Below, in pieces: positions 1-6,269 of a stretch of 8,489 bases of DNA. Every line of letters begins with the position of its first letter. Within the stretch, counting starts at the first letter, position 1. This DNA is from an uncultured Dehalococcoidales bacterium. Lineage in GTDB: Bacteria; Chloroflexota; Dehalococcoidia; UBA1151; UBA1328. The position numbers and the translations under genes are program-made. The stretch is from positions 1-8,489 of the forward strand of contig CAJQSP010000064.1 of NCBI GenBank assembly GCA_905614375.1. The letters are read 5' to 3'. The notes beneath the pieces are model-generated. The model was not told where the DNA came from. It saw only the letters and a program-made list of their open reading frames with translations, and ran no database searches.

Positions 1-1099
1 ACGGGAATCCGGGCTTTCGTCCGAAATCGACAGCCTGCATGGCTTTAAGCTTCTCTTCAGAAACTTCGATGCCAAGTCCAGGCTTGTTGCCCATGACGAT
101 CCAGCCATCTTCGACGTGGTTATCCCAACTCTCGAATGCGCCTTCACGACCCGGATCTACCACTTCCATCATATTGTGATTCGGCAGCGCCGCTGCAAGT
201 GGAGCCATAAAGTTGGCAGAGCAGTTCATCATTGTTACAGGTATTTCGTAGGCGTAGCACATGTTTGCTACCTGACGAGCACCAGTGATGCCGGAGTGAC
301 CAACGCCTACGTTTGCAACGTCGATAGCCTGTTGCGAAATGAGCGGGTACATTTGCCCAATGTCGTTGAGATTTTCTCCCGATGCGACGGCCGCCGACAC
401 GTTTCGAGAAACCTGACGCAGTCCGTCGAAATCCCAACGCCGCGCTGGTTCTTCAGCCCAGAAAATATCGAAGTGTTTTTCGATCTGGTTGATGTACCGT
501 ATTGCCTGTTTTGGCGACCAGTATTCGTTGGAGTCGATCATTAGGTACGGACGATCTTTCACCTTGCGGAAGGCATCTCTCATGATGCCGATTCGCCGTA
601 GGTCGTCGTCCATATTGAGTCCGACCTTGATCTTGCCGCCATCGACGCCGCGATCAGCCATTCTCGTGTAGAAGGCGTGTAATTCTTCATCAGATAAGTT
701 GTATCCAATGTCCGATGCGTACGCTTTAGCTCGTCCTTCGCGAGCACCAAGTGTTTGCCACAAAGGTTCATCGGCTATCTTCGCTTTGAGATCCCACAAT
801 GCGACATCGATAGCAGCGATTGCACCGGTTATTGCGCCTTCATTGTTTCCTTTGTGCACCCAATCGACCATGTCTTTCCAAAGACCAACAACCCCTCGTG
901 GGTCTTTGCCTTCGATTACGTGGAAGAGGCTTGCGATGGCGTCGTTGCCTGCAGGAGCCATTCCGCTGACGCCTTCATCGGTATCGATCCAGAGGATCGC
1001 CATATTCATGAGGTCATCCCCAGAGGGGTAGTTAGAATCTCCAATACCTCGGTCGAGCTGTTGGGTGAATTTGTCTAATCGATATCCGGTAATTTTCAT
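1..1099 (-). CDS. Enolase-superfamily (mandelate racemase/muconate lactonizing-like) enzyme, C-terminus cut by window edge
   Basis: Reading the reverse strand from ATG at 1099 gives 366 open codons that run off the left edge. The protein begins MKITGY and has the enolase-superfamily layout: an N-terminal capping domain (about 1-125), then a TIM barrel. Visible motifs are a K-x-K pair (K156, K158 in GGKIKVG), a first metal ligand D189 in IDSNE, a second acidic site in WAEEPARRWD (E216/E217), and a third, E242, in SGENL. These ligands bind the magnesium that stabilises an enolate intermediate, so the enzyme should be a dehydratase or epimerase on a carboxylate substrate, probably a sugar acid; the substrate cannot be told. 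The usual barrel His is not visible (MMNCSANF at that place). The start is supported by an in-frame TAA a few codons upstream and by the same MKITGY start in the neighbouring paralogue. No Shine-Dalgarno precedes it. Only a short tail is missing, judging by the paralogue's FGRRPG. Confidence 0.9.
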   Translation of the reverse strand, partial: MKITGYRLDKFTQQLDRGIGDSNYPSGDDLMNMAILWIDTDEGVSGMAPAGNDAIASLFHVIEGKDPRGVVGLWKDMVDWVHKGNNEGAITGAIAAIDVALWDLKAKIADEPLWQTLGAREGRAKAYASDIGYNLSDEELHAFYTRMADRGVDGGKIKVGLNMDDDLRRIGIMRDAFRKVKDRPYLMIDSNEYWSPKQAIRYINQIEKHFDIFWAEEPARRWDFDGLRQVSRNVSAAVASGENLNDIGQMYPLISQQAIDVANVGVGHSGITGARQVANMCYAYEIPVTMMNCSANFMAPLAAALPNHNMMEVVDPGREGAFESWDNHVEDGWIVMGNKPGLGIEVSEEKLKAMQAVDFGRKPGFP

Positions 1100-1160
1100 T
1101 TTGTTGTTACTTGGTATTTATTTCAATTGGAAGATTTACGTTGTTGGTGTGGGAATCGGG

Positions 1161-2399
1161 TTATTGGGTCTTCGAACCATGAGCCGGAACAAAGTGCTCT
1201 CCGTTTACGCCTGTCGCAGCAGCAGCCGATTCTTCCTTGGATGGCGGGTTGTCCCATAGGCCAGATCCTGGCCGTCGACCGAATGGCGAAGGTCCTGCGG
1301 ATGCGCTGACCTTTTCGACTTTCTTCTGGGCAAGTGCTTCGGGATCGAAGCTCACACCAGTTCCGGGCTGGTCACCACATATGGCCCAGCCATCGACGAT
1401 CTTGATGTCGGATGTCATTACGCCATCATCTGGTTCAGCGTTTTGCGCCTCGAGTGTTAAGAAATTAGGAATGCAAGGTGCAAGCTGTGCGTTCATGTTT
1501 CCAGGTGAACCACCTAGAGTAATCGGCAACTCAAAACCGTACGCGGCGTCGGCAAGTTGCAGGGCGCAGGTGATGCCGGTCATGCCGTGGCTAACCTGAA
1601 CGACGTCGGCAGATCGATTGTGGAAGTAAGGCAAGAAGTCTCCGAGAGAGTCGAGATTCTCGCCTGCACAGACCGGGGCCTTGATTTGGTCAGATATTCG
1701 TCGTAGACCTAAGAAATCCCAACGGCGTGCTGGCTCTTCGACCCAAGCAATGTCGAACTGCTCTTCCATTTCGCGAACTTTACGAATCGCCATCTTGGGA
1801 TTCCAGACTTCGTTAGCGTCGATGTACAGGAGTGGTTTATCGGTTGCCCGCTCGAGACCCTTTTTCATTCGACCAATTCGGCGAAGATCGGCATCCTGGT
1901 CGAGCCCAACTTTGAGCTTGCCGCCCTTGAACCCCCAATCGGCTGCCATCATGCCGTACCAGTCTTCGATACCGTCATCGGAAAGGGGAGAGTCTAGGCC
2001 CGATGCGTATGCGTGCACTTTCGGGTTGGAGCCGCCGAGGGTTATCCATAGTGGTTCGTCGTTGGCTTTCGCTTTGATGTCCCAAAGAGCGACATCAAGA
2101 ACCGAGATTGCATCGTTTATAACACCATCGTGACCGGCTTTGAACGCTCGGTCGACCATGCGTTTCCAGAGGCCGGTTACACGACGTGGGTCTTCGCCCA
2201 TCAACATGCCTTCGACCATAGATTTGATCTGTGGACCTGCACCACCACCACCAAATGAAACGCCAGTGATGCCTTCATCGGTAAACAGTTCAAGGACGTT
2301 AGACGCCCCACGGATACGACCTGAAGGCGAGTTCGCATCGCCCATGCGCCTATTAAGGGGGAATTCATACAGAGTAATTGCGTATCCGGTGATCTTCAT
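1161..2399 (-). CDS. Enolase-superfamily (mandelate racemase/muconate lactonizing-like) enzyme, complete paralogue
   Basis: This 412-residue protein is a full paralogue of the gene 61 bp downstream, with the same MKITGY start and shared blocks such as the WD(I/L)KAK region, EEPARRWDF, GENL and FGR(R/K)PG. Catalytic positions seen are K161 and K163 (GGKLKVG), D194 in IDANE, E221/E222 in WVEEP and E247 in AGENL, as expected for magnesium-assisted enolate chemistry. The barrel strand that normally carries the general-base His reads TLGGSPGN (residues 294-301), and the strand for its Asp partner reads VVQVSHG, so the classical dyad seems absent. Residues 370-412 form an alanine- and serine-rich tail beyond the barrel, of no recognised function. 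The protein is somewhat longer than the 350-400 residues common in the family. The gene is probably first in an operon with its paralogue; upstream there is only a weak GGA ribosome site. Substrate unknown; sugar-acid dehydratase is the best guess. Confidence 0.92.
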   Translation of the reverse strand: MKITGYAITLYEFPLNRRMGDANSPSGRIRGASNVLELFTDEGITGVSFGGGGAGPQIKSMVEGMLMGEDPRRVTGLWKRMVDRAFKAGHDGVINDAISVLDVALWDIKAKANDEPLWITLGGSNPKVHAYASGLDSPLSDDGIEDWYGMMAADWGFKGGKLKVGLDQDADLRRIGRMKKGLERATDKPLLYIDANEVWNPKMAIRKVREMEEQFDIAWVEEPARRWDFLGLRRISDQIKAPVCAGENLDSLGDFLPYFHNRSADVVQVSHGMTGITCALQLADAAYGFELPITLGGSPGNMNAQLAPCIPNFLTLEAQNAEPDDGVMTSDIKIVDGWAICGDQPGTGVSFDPEALAQKKVEKVSASAGPSPFGRRPGSGLWDNPPSKEESAAAATGVNGEHFVPAHGSKTQ

Positions 2400-2676
2400 C
2401 GTTTTTCCATTCAGTAAAAGCTAGTCAGCAGTTTTGTTGACCTAACCAGCCGCCCGAGTGTAGGCATAGTGAACTGAACGGTCAACGGCTCGCCACGTGA
2501 GAAGTTGAGTCGAAGTGCACTTTGCAAACAAATGCGTTGCATAATCACTCAAAATCCGTACTAAGTGCAATCTGCCTGCAATCATCAGTAATGGGTAACG
2601 TTATTGGACTGACAATAGTCGTTTCGAGAGATGAAATACCGATTCTCGGAGCACATGCCAATTTCCGGAGTCCGAA
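2400..2676. other. Divergent intergenic region with weak promoter-like elements
   Basis: This 277-bp gap separates the minus-strand enolase pair from the plus-strand membrane protein and must hold both promoters. I see no gene or strong hairpin in it. A plus-strand candidate is TTGCAT (2537-2542), 16 bp, TACTAA (2559-2564). An overlapping minus-strand candidate is TTGCAC (from 2570 to 2565), 18 bp, GATTAT (2546 to 2541). Both match the sigma-70 consensus only partly. The heptamer AAGTGCA occurs at 2513-2519 and again at 2563-2569, exactly 50 bp apart on the same strand and bracketing these elements. Confidence 0.4.
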
Positions 2677-4770
2677 ATGCGTCGTCCATCACTGATAGCT
2701 CTAATCGCTATCACCGTATTGTTTGCAGGAGCAGCACTGCCTGCTCGAGCCGCCGATCCCATTGGTGAAAATGGGGCCGTGGTCATCCTCATCGATGAAG
2801 GTGCATCGCCAATTCAGCGTGATCTGGATGCGGTCGAGACTGCTGCGCTCACGATTGCTAGCGGTACGGCTGCCGGAACGATAGCTGCGGCTTCGTACGG
2901 TGTTGAGCCCAACGAGATCGTATCTGCGAAATCGGGCCCGGCTGGCACACGACTCGTCGATGATGTGGTTACCGACATTCGTTCGATGGATATCGGACCT
3001 GCAAGATCCGATCAGTTCGCCGCTCTAACCGATGCATTCTCTTTCCTCTCGCGTATCGACGCTGTTGAGGGCTCACGAGTCGTATTTCTGACTTCAGGTC
3101 GGATACTTGGTGAATCAGAAAACACCCGAGAACGACTTGTCAACGTCGCCGATCTGTTCTCTGCCGAAGGCTGGGTGATCGACGTAATGACTCTTCCTTC
3201 TACCGAACCAGTACTTCGAGATTTGATGAGTGGACTCTCGACAGGTTCTGACGGTGTGTTCTATGACACTGGGACTGCTGAGGGTGTTGCCGCACTATTT
3301 GAAAACTATTCAGCGCTTTCGCTTGAAAATGCGATGGACGTCGAGATGCACGACAACTCGGCAGCTATCGTTACACTCGACATTGCGCCTCATACAACCG
3401 AGTTCACTACGGTGTTCGTCCGACAGCATGACATGGTCGAAGTTGCGGTGTTCTCTCCAAACGGTACGCGGGCTGCGACCGAAATGGAGAATGTGGATAT
3501 TAGTGAGACTCCTTCTGCGGTGATCGTACGAATACAGTCGCCAGTGCCCGGTAATTGGAGTCTTCAGGGATCGGGACCTGCCTCGAAACTTGTTGCAAGT
3601 GTCGATATACGAAATCCACTTGAGCTTCGTTTGATCGAACAGCCACCACTTCCGGTTGGCGAGCCTGCTGTGATTGAAGCAGCGGCTTTCAATGGTGAAT
3701 CTGCCCAACTTCTGTATGGTGCAGAAATGACTGCAACCATCAACAAGGCGAGCGGTATAACCGAAGTCGTTGCACTGAACGATGCGGGTGAGAATGGCGA
3801 CAAATTCGCCACCGACGGAATTTACTCTGTTCAGTTGAGCGCCCCGAAGTCGCAAGGCATTAACCATGTCGTACTTCAACTGACGTGGGTTGACTACGTG
3901 GCGTCGCTGCGTAGCGATACAGCGTTCCGAAGCGAATCCTTCCCTACATTGAGCCTGACTGCTGTCAACAACGTTGAAACAACAGTAGGTAAGTACGCTA
4001 CGGTCGCCAGAGTTCAAGTGCGAGTTGGCGACTATCCGTATCTAACTAGCCCATCCGACATTAAAGCAGTTCTAAAAGGTGCTGCAGGTTCATTTGACGC
4101 AATTATCTTGACTGTTGACGAGCCAGAACCAGGTGTAGCCTGGGAGTTCGATATCTCAGCGATTATCCCTGAGACGGGTGAATATGAAGTTGAAGTGGTA
4201 CTCGACAGCATCTTCGAGGGTCGACCATATACACGTGTTACTCCGCGGGTAACTTCATCTGCACTGATCATTGAGGAGCCTGTGTTAATTCTTGGTTTCC
4301 CGGTTTGGCTCTTCGGTGCTCTCGGATCATTGTTGATTGTTGTCGCTGGCTTCACGATCTGGGTATCACGGAAGACATCGCCGTTTGGCTACATCATGGA
4401 TGATGCCGATCGAGTTGTTGTCGATTTCTCACGATTGAACCGCAGCTTGATTCAAGGATTGTTCTCAAGGAATAGCGTTAATGCTGGTGACGTGAGCGAT
4501 TTGCCATTTGTAGGCGGTACGTTCAAGTTCAGCGGCGACAACGTCAAGCTAATTCACAAGCGTGCGGTTGGCGATCCCTCAATGCGGGTGAATAGTCGAC
4601 CAGTTGGACCTGAGGTTGATCTGGGCGAGAACGTTTGGCTGGGCGTCGGAGGGCGTTTATTGACGTTCCAGATTGAGACCGGCAGGGCAGTTGACGAAGT
4701 GTTGACAGATGCTACTGATTCGGTGACTGGGATAGGCGATGTTGCACCGGTGGGTTCACCAGGCGACTAG
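2677..4770 (+). CDS. Secreted-then-anchored membrane protein with degenerate VWA-like domain and FHA-like cytoplasmic tail
   Basis: This is a 697-residue single-pass membrane protein. Residues 1-25 are a Sec signal peptide ending in ALPARA. Residues 33-215 look like a von Willebrand A fold (VVILIDEGAS, ALTDAFSFL, VVFLTSG), but the metal site is degenerate: the first motif is D-x-G-x-S (D40-S44) and the last strand has TSG where TDG is usual. Residues 240-300 and 320-415 look like beta-sandwiches; the second contains NDAGENGDKFATDGIY (368-383), like the Asp/Gly loop of choice-of-anchor X domains. A further beta domain (about 436-527) precedes a transmembrane helix at about 536-563, followed by Arg-Lys, which puts the last 130 residues in the cytoplasm. 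Residues 614-666 resemble the second half of an FHA domain. GGAG at 2667-2670, six bases ahead, supports this ATG. It stands alone, with a terminator behind it. Role unknown; surface binding coupled to a cytoplasmic partner is a guess. Confidence 0.88.
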   Translation: MRRPSLIALIAITVLFAGAALPARAADPIGENGAVVILIDEGASPIQRDLDAVETAALTIASGTAAGTIAAASYGVEPNEIVSAKSGPAGTRLVDDVVTDIRSMDIGPARSDQFAALTDAFSFLSRIDAVEGSRVVFLTSGRILGESENTRERLVNVADLFSAEGWVIDVMTLPSTEPVLRDLMSGLSTGSDGVFYDTGTAEGVAALFENYSALSLENAMDVEMHDNSAAIVTLDIAPHTTEFTTVFVRQHDMVEVAVFSPNGTRAATEMENVDISETPSAVIVRIQSPVPGNWSLQGSGPASKLVASVDIRNPLELRLIEQPPLPVGEPAVIEAAAFNGESAQLLYGAEMTATINKASGITEVVALNDAGENGDKFATDGIYSVQLSAPKSQGINHVVLQLTWVDYVASLRSDTAFRSESFPTLSLTAVNNVETTVGKYATVARVQVRVGDYPYLTSPSDIKAVLKGAAGSFDAIILTVDEPEPGVAWEFDISAIIPETGEYEVEVVLDSIFEGRPYTRVTPRVTSSALIIEEPVLILGFPVWLFGALGSLLIVVAGFTIWVSRKTSPFGYIMDDADRVVVDFSRLNRSLIQGLFSRNSVNAGDVSDLPFVGGTFKFSGDNVKLIHKRAVGDPSMRVNSRPVGPEVDLGENVWLGVGGRLLTFQIETGRAVDEVLTDATDSVTGIGDVAPVGSPGD

Positions 4771-4792
4771 GCTTTCAAGCAAATAATTAGTG

Positions 4793-4838
4793 ATATAAAA
4801 AAAGGGGCTACTCATTGCGAGCAGCCCCTTTTTTATAT
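4793..4838. terminator. Bidirectional intrinsic terminator between convergent genes
   Basis: GGGGCT (4804-4809) pairs with AGCCCC (4823-4828) and CTC (4811-4813) with GAG (4819-4821). There is one A:C mismatch and the loop is ATTGC. Seven A residues precede the stem (4797-4803) and six T residues follow it (4829-4834), and the outer ATAT blocks can pair too. Read either way it is a hairpin followed by a T run, so it can end both the membrane-protein transcript (stop at 4770) and the cyclophilin transcript (stop at 4860). Confidence 0.9.
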
Positions 4839-4859
4839 TTGACGATTGGTAGTTGAGAA

Positions 4860-5363
4860 CTACTTCTCGTTGATTACGACTCTCTCGATCATATCGCCCG
4901 GTTCTGGGTCGCTCATCGGGTCTCGCTCTCGAATGGCCTTCACAACATCCATGCCGGTGATGATCTTGCCGAACACCGTGTGCCGTCCGTTGAGGTGAGG
5001 AGTTGGCGCCAACGTGATGAAGAACTGGCTGCCGTTTGTGCCAGGTCCTGCATTCGCCATCGAGAAAATTCCCTCTGAATCGTGGTGCAGGTTTTTGTTG
5101 AACTCGTCACCGAAGCGGTAACCGGGACCGCCTGTGCCGGTTCCTGTAGGGTCGCCGCCCTGAACCATGAATCCGGGGATTACACGATGGAAAGTGGTGC
5201 CATTGTAGAAGTCGGCGCGGGCGAGGTTGATGAAGTTTTCAACAGTGAGCGGTGCGTCATTTGCGTACAGCATGAGCTCAAATTCGCCTCGTTCAGTTTT
5301 GAATGTGGCTGTGTATGACTTTGAGTTGTCGAGTTCACCTGATGGTGGAGCTAGATCTGCCAT
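4860..5363 (-). CDS. Cytoplasmic cyclophilin-type peptidyl-prolyl cis-trans isomerase
   Basis: This 167-residue protein is a single cyclophilin domain that speeds proline cis/trans isomerisation during protein folding. No signal peptide or membrane segment is visible, so it should act in the cytoplasm. Signature blocks are [19 protein letters not shown] (58-76) and [16 protein letters not shown] (101-116). Active-site residues by comparison with human cyclophilin A are R60, F65, M66, Q68, F115, L124 and H128. The position of the cyclosporin-contacting Trp121 is His (H123), as in many bacterial cyclophilins, which predicts weak cyclosporin binding. The length is normal for a minimal cyclophilin. 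The start is supported by AGGAG, five bases ahead of ATG. It lies 45 bp downstream of a lipoprotein cyclophilin on the same strand and shares with it the D-(N/T)-S-K-(S/T)-Y entry to the domain, so it is a tandem duplicate, probably on the same mRNA. Confidence 0.96.
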   Translation of the reverse strand: MADLAPPSGELDNSKSYTATFKTERGEFELMLYANDAPLTVENFINLARADFYNGTTFHRVIPGFMVQGGDPTGTGTGGPGYRFGDEFNKNLHHDSEGIFSMANAGPGTNGSQFFITLAPTPHLNGRHTVFGKIITGMDVVKAIRERDPMSDPEPGDMIERVVINEK

Positions 5364-5408
5364 GATTTCTCCTGATGATAGCTTGCTGAATTGGCAAGTA
5401 TTCGATGT

Positions 5409-6071
5409 TTAGCTTTCAGTAATAGTGATCGATTTGATCAGATCGCCCGGTAGTTGTGCTGTGCCGGGATCTCGAACTTCGAGGTTCAATACGTTCTCGA
5501 GACCTTCGATAACTTCTCCAAATACGGAGTGCTTGCCATCAAGGTGAGGGGTTGGACCGAACGTGATGAAGAATTGGCTTCCGTTGGTGTTCGGTCCTGC
5601 ATTCGCCATGGAAAGAACTCCAGGCTTATCGTGTCGTCGGGTAGCATCGAATTCATCACGGAATTGATAGCCAGGACCGCCGGATCCAGTGCCTGTAGGG
5701 TCTCCACCCTGGGCCATGAATTCTGGGATTACCCGGTGGAACATCAAGCCATCATAGAAGCCGATAGTTGTGAGGTTGATGAAGTTTTCTACGGTTCGAG
5801 GAGCTTCATCATCGAAGAGCAGAATTTTGAACTCACCGGCATTAGTCACGAACGTAGCGTGGTAAGTCTTTGATGTATCGAGTGCTCCCACGGGTGATCG
5901 AGCTTCGTCACCGGCCGAGAGCATCACTGCTGTAGCGTCCATCTGTCCGCCTGTCGCTACTGGTGCAGACGGGACTTCGGTAGCTGTAGGTTCGGGTTCG
6001 TCATCACCGCACGCTACTAATACGAGCGATGAGATCATAAGCAGTGCAATTAGTAATAGCAGCCGTTTCAT
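5409..6071 (-). CDS. Lipoprotein cyclophilin-type peptidyl-prolyl cis-trans isomerase
   Basis: Starting at the ATG at 6071, the 220-residue product begins MKRLLLL and has a lipobox LVAC with Cys21, followed by GDDEPEP. It should therefore be exported, lipid-modified at Cys21 and held on the outer face of the membrane, where it helps fold exported proteins. A linker of about 45 acidic and small residues (about 22-65) leads to the cyclophilin domain. Key residues are R113, F118, M119, Q121, F168 and H181 (cyclophilin A R55, F60, M61, Q63, F113, H126), and the Trp121 position is His (H176). An in-frame ATG at 6125 would add 18 residues, including several Arg, ahead of the signal peptide. I prefer 6071 because it gives a standard lipoprotein signal and has GGAG upstream. 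It is the first gene of a two-gene operon with the cytoplasmic paralogue. Confidence 0.93.
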   Translation of the reverse strand: MKRLLLLIALLMISSLVLVACGDDEPEPTATEVPSAPVATGGQMDATAVMLSAGDEARSPVGALDTSKTYHATFVTNAGEFKILLFDDEAPRTVENFINLTTIGFYDGLMFHRVIPEFMAQGGDPTGTGSGGPGYQFRDEFDATRRHDKPGVLSMANAGPNTNGSQFFITFGPTPHLDGKHSVFGEVIEGLENVLNLEVRDPGTAQLPGDLIKSITITES

Positions 6072-6081
6072 TCTGTCTGTT

Positions 6082-6085
6082 CTCC
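6082..6085 (-). promoter_or_regulatory. Ribosome binding site supporting the lipoprotein start at 6071
   Basis: On the reverse strand GGAG lies ten bases ahead of the ATG at 6071. The spacing is slightly long but usable. The alternative ATG at 6125 has only a weak AGG ahead of it. Together with the lipobox this decides the start. Confidence 0.55.
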
Positions 6086-6150
6086 ACGAAGTTGATTGAT
6101 GCAATCGCCTGATAGCAAATTGCATCGTGCCTGAAATTCACAAGCCAAAA

Positions 6151-6156
6151 AGTATA
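6151..6156 (-). promoter_or_regulatory. Candidate -10 box for the cyclophilin operon
   Basis: The reverse strand reads TATACT, five of six matches to the sigma-70 -10 consensus, which predicts transcription starting near 6144 and a leader of about 70 bases before the lipoprotein ATG. No good -35 hexamer is seen at 16-18 bp. Instead the inverted repeat at 6162-6181 occupies that place, which would suit an activator- or repressor-controlled promoter. Confidence 0.35.
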
Positions 6157-6161
6157 TCCAA

Positions 6162-6181
6162 GATCGTTGCCTAGAACGATC
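6162..6181. repeat. Perfect 7-bp inverted repeat, possible operator
   Basis: GATCGTT (6162-6168) and AACGATC (6175-6181) are exact reverse complements separated by GCCTAG. The dyad lies in the gap between the divergent cyclophilin and E1 alpha genes, immediately upstream of the minus-strand TATACT box. No T run follows, so it does not look like a terminator. A binding site for a dimeric regulator is the likeliest role, but a chance palindrome of this size is possible. Confidence 0.4.
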
Positions 6182-6231
6182 ATGGCGAGCGCTTATTGCT
6201 AAAACACTCAGCGTAATTCGAAGGTTTTGGG

Positions 6232-6261
6232 TTTATCTCGGCAGATTATGACTCATATAAT
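6232..6261 (+). promoter_or_regulatory. Promoter of the 2-oxoacid dehydrogenase operon, probably leaderless
   Basis: TATAAT at 6256-6261 is a perfect -10 hexamer; a weak -35, TTTATC, lies at 6232-6237 with an 18-bp spacer. Transcription would begin about seven bases after the -10, near 6268-6270, which is the ATG of E1 alpha itself. The bases between (CTTCTTCC) hold no Shine-Dalgarno sequence, which agrees with a leaderless mRNA. Confidence 0.6.
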
Positions 6262-6269
6262 CTTCTTCC

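Noticed and set aside
116..544. Plus-strand open frame of 142 codons at the left end
   Set aside because: The minus strand here encodes the enolase-superfamily protein with all metal ligands. The plus-strand product has no motif and is rich in Val, Cys and His.
2522..2545. TTGCAA and CATAAT as a plus-strand promoter
   Set aside because: The spacer is only 12 bp, too short for a sigma-70 promoter.
3310..4017. Long minus-strand open frame (235 codons) inside the membrane-protein gene
   Set aside because: It is antisense to a well-supported gene with a signal peptide, membrane helix and ribosome site. Its product is rich in Arg, Cys and His without any domain pattern, as expected of a shadow frame.
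4804..4828. Hairpin considered as a small RNA or attachment-site repeat
   Set aside because: Its place between convergent stop codons and the A/T runs on both sides explain it fully as a bidirectional terminator.
6072..6125. N-terminal extension of the lipoprotein cyclophilin from an ATG at 6125
   Set aside because: It would put 18 residues with several Arg before a standard lipoprotein signal peptide. The ATG at 6071 has GGAG upstream and gives a normal signal length.
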